Under the pieces are notes generated by a model, which saw only the letters and a list, made by a program, of their open reading frames with translations, made no database searches and had not been told where the DNA came from. From Actinomycetota bacterium (GTDB taxonomy: Bacteria > Actinomycetota > Humimicrobiia > Humimicrobiales > Humimicrobiaceae), in assembly GCA_028696435.1 (NCBI GenBank), contig JAQVHC010000009.1, forward strand, positions 4,213 to 17,644: a DNA stretch of 13,432 nt, in the 5' to 3' direction. Made by a program: the position numbers and the translations under genes. This document shows, piece after piece, positions 6,987 to 12,559 of this stretch. Position 1 is the stretch's first letter; every line of letters starts with the position of its first letter.

Positions 6987-7970
6987 TATTGCTTTCATGT
7001 CTTCGAGGGTTAATGGTTCGTAATCGCCAGCATGTCCGGCAGTCCCAAAATCAATCATTTTTCCTTTAACCGTCTGATAAACAGCTTCCCTTGCAGCACC
7101 AAAATAATCCCTCGGGTCAAAAGCAGCAGGATTCTCACTTAAATATTTCCTTACAGCACCTGTCATAGCAAGTCTCCCATCAGTGTCCACATTAATCTTT
7201 CTGATTCCCCTTTTTATGGCTTCCTTAATGCTTTCCATTGGAACACCCATGGTTTTTTCCAGTTTGCCCCCATATTTATTAATTATTTCAATTAATTCCT
7301 GTGGAACTGACGATGATCCGTGCATAACCAGCGGCACTCCAGGAATTCTTTTTACTACCTCATCTATAATGTCCATTGCCAGTTTTGGTTCTGCTTTAAA
7401 CTTGTATGCCCCATGACTTGTTCCAATAGCAAGGGCAAGTGCATCAACTCCGGTAAGTTTTACAAACTTCTCAGCTTCATCAGGGTCAGTTAACTTAACT
7501 TTGCCTGAACCAACACCATCTTCTATACCACCAAGTGTTCCGAGTTCACCCTCGACTGTTACTCCAAATTTATGCGCATATTCAACAACTGATCTGGTTA
7601 CTGAAACATTCTCTTCAAACGTGGTTGGTGTTTTTGAATCCTCTTTCAATGACCCGTCTATCATGACCGAGGTAAATCCCAGTGCTATTGCCTCCTTACA
7701 GGTTTCAAGACTATTGCCATGGTCAAGGTGCAGTACAATTGGTATATCAGGATTATCTTCAACTGCTGCTGCAGCAAGGTGTTTTATGTATACCATATTA
7801 GTGTATTTTAAAGCCCCCCTGCTTGCCTGTATTATAACAGGTGATTTTGTTTCGCTTGCAGCTCTCATTATGCCCTGAATCTGCTCCATATTGTTAACAT
7901 TATAGGCCCCCACCCCATAACCACCTTTAATGGCTTCATCCAGCACTTGTTTCATTGGTACTAAAGGCAT
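6975..7970 (-). CDS. fba: class II fructose-bisphosphate aldolase
   Basis: This zinc-dependent cytoplasmic aldolase interconverts fructose-1,6-bisphosphate with glyceraldehyde-3-phosphate and dihydroxyacetone phosphate in glycolysis and gluconeogenesis. The 331 residues form one TIM barrel. Key residues visible are HLDHG (81-85; catalytic Asp83, zinc ligand His84), TSHGAYKF (184-191; zinc ligand His186), VMHGSSSVP (215-223; zinc ligand His217) and NVDTD (260-264) for phosphate and DHAP binding. VEGELGTLGG (139-148) is also typical. The relatives ketose- and tagatose-bisphosphate aldolases share these motifs, so substrate assignment is by similarity. The ATG at 7968-7970 has a very strong AAGGAGG (complement of 7979-7985) eight bases upstream, consistent with high expression. 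The final codons sit in a 13-bp tandem duplication. Confidence 0.95.
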   Translation of the reverse strand: MPLVPMKQVLDEAIKGGYGVGAYNVNNMEQIQGIMRAASETKSPVIIQASRGALKYTNMVYIKHLAAAAVEDNPDIPIVLHLDHGNSLETCKEAIALGFTSVMIDGSLKEDSKTPTTFEENVSVTRSVVEYAHKFGVTVEGELGTLGGIEDGVGSGKVKLTDPDEAEKFVKLTGVDALALAIGTSHGAYKFKAEPKLAMDIIDEVVKRIPGVPLVMHGSSSVPQELIEIINKYGGKLEKTMGVPMESIKEAIKRGIRKINVDTDGRLAMTGAVRKYLSENPAAFDPRDYFGAAREAVYQTVKGKMIDFGTAGHAGDYEPLTLEDMKAIYNK

Positions 7971-8023
7971 CTGTCTGTCCTCCTTATTATACTAATTTTC
8001 AATTATTTATAATTTTAACATTT

Positions 8024-8047
8024 TTTAGAATTTTCTTTAGAATTTTC
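8024..8047. repeat. exact 12-bp tandem duplication in the aldolase leader
   Basis: TTTAGAATTTTC is repeated head to tail at 8024-8035 and 8036-8047, within the presumed 5' untranslated region of aldolase. Confidence 0.93.
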
Positions 8048-8109
8048 TATCTATTATTTATTATCTATTACCTGTATTTGTTATCTGACAGCCCTTTAAA
8101 ATTCTAATA

Positions 8110-8118
8110 ATTATACCA
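8110..8118 (-). promoter_or_regulatory. candidate extended -10 promoter of aldolase
   Basis: The minus strand reads TGGTATAAT from 8118 to 8110: a perfect TATAAT with TG one base upstream, the extended -10 form. No good -35 is seen at 17 bases; TTGTAG lies at 19. The leader to the aldolase start would be about 130 bases. Confidence 0.45.
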
Positions 8119-8223
8119 CTGGAGAATTTATTTTCTACAAAAATTATATTTTACCATCTATTTACTGTTTCTTTCGCTATCATGTGGCTTTGTTCTTCCC
8201 TTCCTATAGACGGAATTCTTTCC

Positions 8224-8307
8224 ACCAGTAATATTTTGCTGATAAATTATAGTGTAACAATATTAGTGGTAAATAACAGGAGCAATATTACTTACTGGTA
8301 AACAACA
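8224..8307. repeat. degenerate direct repeat with a third, inverted copy
   Basis: CAATATTA and then TGGTAAA...AACA occur at 8258-8278 and again at 8283-8307, the second with a 4-base insertion (CTTA/ACTT type). A left inverted partner, ACCAGTAATATT at 8224-8235, could pair with either, giving alternative hairpins. It lies between the aldolase promoter region and tRNA-Glu. No function can be assigned. Confidence 0.55.
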
Positions 8308-8409
8308 TGCTATTAGCAGTTCCGGTATTTACAAAAAAGTATAATACAGATAAAATCCAGAAGTACAATAAGTAATCACAGACAGACAATTAATAAATAA
8401 TTAAGATGT

Positions 8410-8484
8410 GGCGCATTCGTCTAGTGGTCAGGACGTAGCCCTCTCACGGCTAAAACAGGGGTTCAAATCCCCTATGCGCTACCA
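8410..8484 (+). tRNA. tRNA-Glu, anticodon CTC
   Basis: A complete cloverleaf of 75 bases with encoded CCA. The acceptor stem is GGCGCAT (8410-8416) with ATGCGCT (8474-8480), a D-arm with GTC...GAC, anticodon stem TAGCC/GGCTA enclosing loop CTCTCAC (T33, anticodon CTC, A37), a short variable region AAAC, T-arm AGGGG-TTCAAAT-CCCCT (8457-8473), discriminator A8481 and CCA (8482-8484). The outermost acceptor pair is a G-T wobble (8410/8480). The CTC anticodon reads GAG only, so another Glu tRNA with TTC must exist elsewhere. It stands alone, with no neighbouring tRNA. Confidence 0.95.
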
Positions 8485-8576
8485 GTATAACTTTGTCTGG
8501 CAAGCGGCGTATGACAGGCAACCAGGTTCCAATTGTCCATGCCCTCCAGTTATCGGCATAACACAGAATAACAGTA

Positions 8577-8677
8577 TTTTCTCCCTGCTAACCTGACACT
8601 TAAAACTCCTGCCCTGCCATCTCCATCTACAGGAATGTCTCAATTTCTCGTTTTTTCCATGTTAACCTGACTTAAAA
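8577..8677 (+). repeat. degenerate direct repeat of about 28 bp, 74-bp period
   Basis: The block at 8577-8605 (TTTTCTCC..., then TAACCTGACACTTAAAA) is repeated at 8651-8677 (TTTTTTCC..., then TAACCTGACTTAAAA) with small gaps. TAACCTGAC is identical in both. Confidence 0.6.
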
Positions 8678-8742
8678 GCACATTAGCTAAAGATATCCAG
8701 CGTGTTAAAGTATTTAGTGATGAAATATCTTAATAATCTTAA

Positions 8743-8771
8743 TTGACAAATTTATTCTATCGTGTTACTTT
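8743..8771 (+). promoter_or_regulatory. sigma-70-like promoter of the ECF metal transporter operon
   Basis: A perfect TTGACA (8743-8748) is followed after 17 bases by TACTTT (8766-8771). Predicted initiation is near 8778, about 29 bases before the cbiM start. The -10 element overlaps the left half-site of the interrupted palindrome at 8762-8789, so a bound repressor would block polymerase. Confidence 0.65.
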
Positions 8772-8789
8772 TCATTAAAATAATAACAC
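8762..8789. promoter_or_regulatory. interrupted palindrome, NikR-like operator candidate
   Basis: GTGTTAC (8762-8768), 14 bases, then ATAACAC (8783-8789): 7-base arms with one mismatch across 28 bp. The span equals that of known NikR operators (two half-sites of 6-7 bases over about 28 bp, for example GTATGA-N16-TCATAC in E. coli), and GTGTTAC/GTAACAC-type half-sites are, as I recall, described for NikR in other phyla. It overlaps the -10 box of a nickel/cobalt transporter operon. No nikR gene is in the window. Confidence 0.55.
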
Positions 8790-8806
8790 TATAGCATGGA
8801 GGCAGT

Positions 8807-9466
8807 ATGCATATTCCCGATGGATTCATAGACTTAAAAACAGCAATTACAACAGGCGTAGTTTCTGCAGGGGGACTTGGAGCCTGCATCTACAGGGTAA
8901 AAAAGATTTTTAAATCAAAAACTATAGCAATAATGGGGGTACTGGCAGCCCTTATTTTTGCCCTCCAGATGATTAACTTTTCTATACCGGGAGGAACTTC
9001 AGGGCACCTTCTTGGCGGAGCTCTGTCCTCAATTGTAGTAGGGCCCTGTGGTGGCTCAATAATACTGAGCGTGGTATTAATCGTTCAGGCACTCATATTT
9101 AATGATGGAGGCTTAACCGCCCTCGGCGCAAATATATTCAATATAGCAATAATCGGAACATTTAGCTCATATTTAGTTTATTATCTTATCCGGAAGATAT
9201 CTAAATCTAAATCCAGGACTAACTTTTACATTGCAGTAGCTGCTGCCTCCTGGTTTTCTGTGGTTCTGGCATCATTCTTTGCTGCACTTGAAATTGGCAT
9301 CTCAGGTATATATGAAATGGGGATTACTATAAAAGCTATGGTTATTGTCCACATGATAATAGGAATAGGTGAAGCCGTTATTACTACAGCAATTATTGCT
9401 TTTGTTGATAGAATAAGACCGGAGCTGATTTTAACCAGCGAAATAACCGGTGAAAGGAGCCTTTAA
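8807..9466 (+). CDS. cbiM: ECF transporter substrate-binding membrane subunit CbiM/NikM
   Basis: This 219-residue membrane protein binds the metal ion in nickel or cobalt ECF importers. The N-terminus must be free and begin Met-His, as it does here (MHIPDG), because the amino group, His2 and a later histidine coordinate the ion. That histidine is His67 in PGGTSGHLLGG (61-71), the exact spacing known from NikM. Other family marks are ALQMINFSIPGG (52-63), VQALIFNDGGLTALGANIFN (93-112) and a conserved glutamate in GIGEA (186-190). About six or seven hydrophobic segments are present. GGAGG lies at 8798-8802, and a second ATG at 8796 is in another frame. Sequence alone does not separate CbiM from NikM; the operator-like site and lack of a B12 riboswitch favour nickel. 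The next gene follows after two bases. Confidence 0.92.
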   Translation: MHIPDGFIDLKTAITTGVVSAGGLGACIYRVKKIFKSKTIAIMGVLAALIFALQMINFSIPGGTSGHLLGGALSSIVVGPCGGSIILSVVLIVQALIFNDGGLTALGANIFNIAIIGTFSSYLVYYLIRKISKSKSRTNFYIAVAAASWFSVVLASFFAALEIGISGIYEMGITIKAMVIVHMIIGIGEAVITTAIIAFVDRIRPELILTSEITGERSL

Positions 9467-9468
9467 CT

Positions 9469-9786
9469 ATGAAAGAAAAGGAAATTAAAATATCTGTCAT
9501 AGCCGGAATAATTTTATCTATAGTAATCGCAGTTTTTATTTCTCCTTTTGCTTCATCTCATCCTGATGGACTTGAAAAAGTCGCAGAAGACTTTGGATTT
9601 ATAGAAAAAGCACAGAATATTGTAAATGACAATATTTTTTTAATTCCTGACTATAAAATTGATGCTGTCAGAAGCCCTTTATGGCAGGGGCCACTTGCAG
9701 GCTTATCAGGAGTTTTTATAATCCTTGCAATCTTCGGGATTGTTTTTTTGATTTACAGAGCAACATCAAAAAACAAAAGTAAATAA
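9469..9786 (+). CDS. PDGLE-domain accessory subunit of the ECF metal transporter
   Basis: A 105-residue protein with a membrane segment at about 7-26, an extracytoplasmic region beginning HPDGLEKVAEDFGF (31-44), and a second membrane segment at about 74-97 followed by a basic tail (KNKSK). The HPDGLE string defines the PDGLE domain, found either fused to CbiM/NikM or, as here, as a separate small protein that substitutes for CbiN/NikN. Such subunits are thought to help load the metal ion onto the M component. AGGAG (9455-9459) lies inside the end of cbiM, nine bases before the ATG, and the intergenic gap is two bases, so the two are translationally coupled. It probably forms a complex with the CbiM at 8807. 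Confidence 0.88.
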   Translation: MKEKEIKISVIAGIILSIVIAVFISPFASSHPDGLEKVAEDFGFIEKAQNIVNDNIFLIPDYKIDAVRSPLWQGPLAGLSGVFIILAIFGIVFLIYRATSKNKSK

Positions 9787-9919
9787 AAGTAAAAAGATAG
9801 ACAGGTTTTAAATGGTATTGGAAAATAACTGGCATTAGAAAATAAATGTAAAAAAGAGATAGAATTTTAAAAAGTATCAAAAATAAAATTAAAAAGAGTA
9901 AAGATGGAAAAGAGTTTAA

Positions 9920-10693
9920 ATGCCTGGTAAGATAGTAAAAATATATAATGATTTTAATTTAAACGTAAGAGCAAAGATAATAATAACCCTTGTGAGCCTC
10001 TTTTTTCTTATAAGTACACCTGAAGGCCATTATTATATTTTTTTACTTTATTTTATTTTAAGCATTTTAATTGCCATTGCTTTTAAGGCCAATTTTCCAC
10101 TTTTAATGAAGAGAACATTTCTGATTTTTTTATTCCCTCTTTTTATTTCAATATTTATCCCATTTACCAGCAGGGGGAATGCATTATTTAGATTAAATAT
10201 TAATTTTATTAATATAACAATTACAGATAATGGTATTACAGTATTCCTGACAGTTATTTTAAAATCATTTATCTCAATTCTAATACTATCTTCTCTGGTT
10301 ATTTCAACATCAGATATCGAACTTTTAAACGGACTGAGAAAAATGCATGTCCCGGCTATACTTGTAACCATTATTTTTGTAATGTACAGGTACTTATTTT
10401 TAATCAAGGAAGAGTTATACACAGGCCAGCTTGCAATCAAAAGCAGAATTTTCCAGAAATCTTACAGGACTTTTAATAAAAAGCTGGCATTTCTTTCAGG
10501 AAATCTATTGATTAAATCGCTTGACAGAGCAGAAAATGTATATAAGTCAATGGAATCAAGAGGCTTTGATGGTAACTTTTATTCTATAGAAAAAAATTCT
10601 AGCACAAAAAAACTGAATTGGTCTTTGACCTCATGCTTTGTCCTAATTACATTATCTATTAAAACAATAGAATTTTTAAAGATACTGGCCTGA
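9920..10693 (+). CDS. cbiQ: ECF transporter coupling protein CbiQ-type (T component)
   Basis: The 257-residue membrane protein links the substrate-binding subunit to the ATPase. It has hydrophobic segments at about 19-32, 36-54, 64-82, 106-129 and 143-162 and a C-terminal one near 233-254. The coupling region holds two helices: ELLNGLRKMHVPAIL (134-148) and, after a basic stretch, DRAENVYKSMESRGFDG (202-218). The latter carries the A-R-G-type motif (ESRGF) that docks in the groove of the ATPase. AAGAG (9910-9914) lies five bases before the ATG. The 133 bases separating it from the PDGLE gene are very AT-rich, purine-rich and internally repetitive, unlike the tight spacing upstream, but no promoter or terminator is convincing, so one operon remains likely. 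Confidence 0.88.
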   Translation: MPGKIVKIYNDFNLNVRAKIIITLVSLFFLISTPEGHYYIFLLYFILSILIAIAFKANFPLLMKRTFLIFLFPLFISIFIPFTSRGNALFRLNINFINITITDNGITVFLTVILKSFISILILSSLVISTSDIELLNGLRKMHVPAILVTIIFVMYRYLFLIKEELYTGQLAIKSRIFQKSYRTFNKKLAFLSGNLLIKSLDRAENVYKSMESRGFDGNFYSIEKNSSTKKLNWSLTSCFVLITLSIKTIEFLKILA

Positions 10694-10711
10694 TACCAGT
10701 CTGATGACAAT

Positions 10712-10739
10712 TCTGGCATGATGATTTAATTATGCCGGG
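10712..10739 (+). other. stem-loop between cbiQ and cbiO
   Basis: Positions 10712-10722 can pair with 10729-10739 to form an 11-bp RNA stem (three G-U wobbles, core GGCAT/ATGCC) with a 6-base loop. It is not followed by a T-run, so it is more likely a processing or attenuation hairpin than a full terminator. The 10-mer TAACTGGCAT just downstream (10755-10764) also occurs in the preceding gap at 9826-9835. Confidence 0.45.
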
Positions 10740-10845
10740 CTAACTGGTTGTTATTAACTGGCATCATTATTAATGTTATTTTTAAAGTTATAATCTATCA
10801 AAAGATAATGAATATTAAAAATTTATAAATTTTAAAAAACTTACA

Positions 10846-11670
10846 ATGAATAACAATGTAATAATTGAAGTCAAAAACCTTGGCTATAAATATATACAGG
10901 CAGACAGAGTAAATAACAGAAATGAAACAACCAGAGCATATAAAGAAGCGCTGGCTGATGTTAGTTTTACTGTTGCGAGAGGAGAAAAAATTTCTATAAT
11001 AGGGCCAAATGGGGCCGGGAAATCTACTCTGCTCCTGAATTTAGCAGGTCTTTCAGAGGAAAAAAATAGAAGCGGAGAAATCTTTATTTCAGGAAAAATC
11101 ATAAATGAGAAGAATATTTATGATTTAAGAGAAAAAATAGGATTTGTTTTCCAGGACCCAAATGACCAGCTTTTTTCAACTACTGTCTTTGATGATGTGG
11201 CTTTTGGCCTTATTAATTATTTAAATAAAAAGAAAGACCCGAGAGCGCAGGATAAAGAATTTATAAAAAAAACAGTTAGTGAAAGCCTTGCTGCTGTAAA
11301 CCTTTATGGCGTTGAAAATAGCATTCCCCACTTTTTAAGTTTCGGCGAAAAAAAACTTGTAGCGCTTGCAACAGTGCTGTCGTATAAACCTGAATTATTA
11401 TTTTTAGATGAACCGACCAGCAATTTAGACCCTAAAAACAGAGAGAGTTTCATAGAATTAATAAAAGGATTAGAAAAAACAATAATCATAGCCACTCATG
11501 ATTTAGACCTTGCATATGAATTTTCTGACAGGACTATTATATTAAATAAGGGCAGAATTATTTTTGATGGCAGTACAAAAAATATTTTGATAGATAAAGA
11601 TTTTCTCGAGGCGAATTCCCTTGCCCTGCCTCTTATGTTCAGAAATAATAAAGATAAAGCGGAAATATAA
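10846..11670 (+). CDS. cbiO: ECF transporter ATPase CbiO-type
   Basis: The 274-residue ATPase powers metal uptake by the CbiM/PDGLE/CbiQ complex. Motifs are Walker A GPNGAGKST (53-61), Q-loop FVFQDPNDQLF (100-110, Gln103), signature LSFGEKK (164-170), Walker B LLFLDEP (184-190), D-loop SNLD and H-loop His218 (ATHD). The PNDQLF(S/F) segment after the Q-loop is characteristic of ECF ATPases that bind CbiQ helices. The usual signature LSGGQ is changed to LSFGE, and the following residue pair is KL where KR is usual. Residues 18-35 (QADRVNNRNETTRAYKEA) form a polar insertion between the first strands that many CbiO proteins lack or have shorter. No SD is evident before ATG 10846. The gap from cbiQ is 152 bases, containing a hairpin. 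Confidence 0.92.
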   Translation: MNNNVIIEVKNLGYKYIQADRVNNRNETTRAYKEALADVSFTVARGEKISIIGPNGAGKSTLLLNLAGLSEEKNRSGEIFISGKIINEKNIYDLREKIGFVFQDPNDQLFSTTVFDDVAFGLINYLNKKKDPRAQDKEFIKKTVSESLAAVNLYGVENSIPHFLSFGEKKLVALATVLSYKPELLFLDEPTSNLDPKNRESFIELIKGLEKTIIIATHDLDLAYEFSDRTIILNKGRIIFDGSTKNILIDKDFLEANSLALPLMFRNNKDKAEI

Positions 11671-11731
11671 ATAAGACAGGTAAACAAAAAGACAGGGTAA
11701 ATAGAAACATATATAAAATACCACCTTAAGC

Positions 11732-11798
11732 CATACGAAAATATTAAAACATTTTTACAACTTCTACGGCCCGTGTAAGTTTTAACTTCTTTCGTATG
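11732..11798. terminator. long inverted repeat between convergent genes, possible bidirectional terminator
   Basis: The left arm at 11732-11759 (CATACGAAA..., TTAAAAC..., TTACA) is matched by the right arm at 11774-11798 (TGTAA, GTTTTAA..., TTTCGTATG). The matching blocks are 9, 7 and 5 bases with small internal loops. The right arm includes the last codons and stop of the PEBP gene. It is AT-rich and lacks a clear terminal T-run, but its position between cbiO (+) and the PEBP gene (-) suits a shared terminator. Confidence 0.5.
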
Positions 11799-12444
11799 TT
11801 CCCATCAATTCAGCACTCTCTATTATATGTCCCTGTATAGCTTCTTCTATATCTTCAACCGTTGCCGAAGGTGCAAGATCAAGGGTAATATCAAGTGAAT
11901 AAAGTTTAAAAAAGTAGCGGTGCTTTCCTGAGGGTGGACAGGGTCCCCCGTATCCGGGAGATCCGAAATCTGTAATTCCCTCAACTGCTCCCTGCGGAAC
12001 GCTATTTTCAGGTATTTCATTTGTTGCGGGGTTAATATTCCATACTGTCCAATGAATCCATGTTCCGGCAGGTGCATCGGGGTCTTCAACAATTAAAACA
12101 AGGCTTTTTGTATTTTCCGGAATCCCCGTGATGACAAGAGGTGGATTTATATTCTCACCATCACAGGTGTATTTTAATGGAATCATCCCTTCATTATTAA
12201 AAGCCGGGCTTTCTATTTTCAGAGCTTCTTTTATTTCCTTTCCTTTCTCTTCTCCTCCAGAAGGTTCTTCCGAGAGTACCTCTGCTGTCTTGCCTTCCTC
12301 TTTTATTCCAGCAGAAGCCTCTGCCTGCTTTCCCCCTTCCGGAGTTCCGGCTATCCCGCAGGAATTTATTAAACTAACACTAAAAAGAAAAAATAGTAAA
12401 ACAAACGCCAGTATCGGCAACTTTAGCCTGCTTAACAAATGCAC
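11782..12444 (-). CDS. PEBP-fold (YbhB/YbcL family) predicted lipoprotein
   Basis: A 220-residue exported protein. Residues 1-28 form a signal peptide (basic RLK, then a long hydrophobic stretch) ending LINSC, a lipobox-like site with Cys29 as the probable lipid anchor; Asn at the position two before Cys is unusual. Residues 30-75 are a flexible linker rich in Glu, Gly and Lys. The PEBP domain (about 76-217) has KYTCDGENINPPL (91-103), DPDAP (121-125), HWTVWNI (131-137), GGPCPPSGKHRYFF (166-179) and a C-terminal helix. Bacterial members are called Raf-kinase-inhibitor-like; no ligand or role is firmly known. The GTG start (12442-12444) is supported by AAGGAG six bases upstream and gives a complete signal peptide. 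Its 3' end lies in an inverted repeat. Confidence 0.9.
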   Translation of the reverse strand: MHLLSRLKLPILAFVLLFFLFSVSLINSCGIAGTPEGGKQAEASAGIKEEGKTAEVLSEEPSGGEEKGKEIKEALKIESPAFNNEGMIPLKYTCDGENINPPLVITGIPENTKSLVLIVEDPDAPAGTWIHWTVWNINPATNEIPENSVPQGAVEGITDFGSPGYGGPCPPSGKHRYFFKLYSLDITLDLAPSATVEDIEEAIQGHIIESAELMGTYERS

Positions 12445-12462
12445 CTCAAACTCCTTTTATAG

Positions 12463-12468
12463 ATTATA
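12463..12468 (-). promoter_or_regulatory. candidate -10 element of the PEBP gene
   Basis: The minus strand reads TATAAT from 12468 to 12463, about 19 bases upstream of the GTG start. The -35 position at 17 bases is GTTATT, a poor match. The AAGGAG follows immediately, so the leader would be short. Confidence 0.35.
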
Positions 12469-12508
12469 TTCCAGGTTATATTTACAATAACAAAATCCTG
12501 CTTGTGCA

Positions 12509-12531
12509 AACAAATTGTATGATAATTTGTT
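12509..12531. promoter_or_regulatory. perfect 8-bp inverted repeat between PEBP and surface-protein genes
   Basis: AACAAATT (12509-12516) and AATTTGTT (12524-12531) flank a 7-base loop. It lies 28 bases past the stop of the surface-protein gene and about 40 bases upstream of the PEBP -10 candidate. It could be a weak terminator of the former or an operator of the latter. No T-run supports termination. Confidence 0.35.
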
Positions 12532-12559
12532 CCCGTCATGAAAAGGAAATGTTAATTAA

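Larger units (their letters stand above)
7971..8409. other. 439-bp intergenic region between aldolase and tRNA-Glu
   Basis: No credible coding frame is seen. It holds the aldolase leader and a candidate promoter (8110-8118, minus strand), a 12-bp tandem duplication at 8024-8047, an ATCTATTA motif repeated near 8049 and 8062, and a set of related direct and inverted repeats at 8224-8307. A TATAAT at 8340-8345 lies upstream of the tRNA but has no convincing -35 box. Confidence 0.6.
8485..8806. other. 322-bp intergenic region upstream of the metal transporter operon
   Basis: No coding frame of substance is seen. The left part (8485-8570) is relatively G+C-rich for this window and could form small hairpins but contains no T-run terminator. 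A degenerate 28-bp direct repeat lies at 8577-8677. The right end carries the promoter and operator-like palindrome of the ECF operon. I looked for the conserved elements of a cobalamin riboswitch and did not find them. Confidence 0.6.

Noticed and set aside
7183..7878. Plus-strand open frames within the aldolase region
   Set aside because: They are antisense to aldolase, which has all catalytic residues and a strong ribosome-binding site.
8408..8596. Plus-strand open frame of 62 codons
   Set aside because: It starts inside and runs across tRNA-Glu and has no family resemblance.
8485..8806. Cobalamin riboswitch upstream of cbiM
   Set aside because: I could not find the conserved B12-box or the other core elements by eye. 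A covariance-model scan would settle it.
12128..12490. Plus-strand 120-codon open frame over the PEBP gene
   Set aside because: It is the shadow of a well-supported minus-strand gene whose codons give a clear signal peptide and PEBP motifs.
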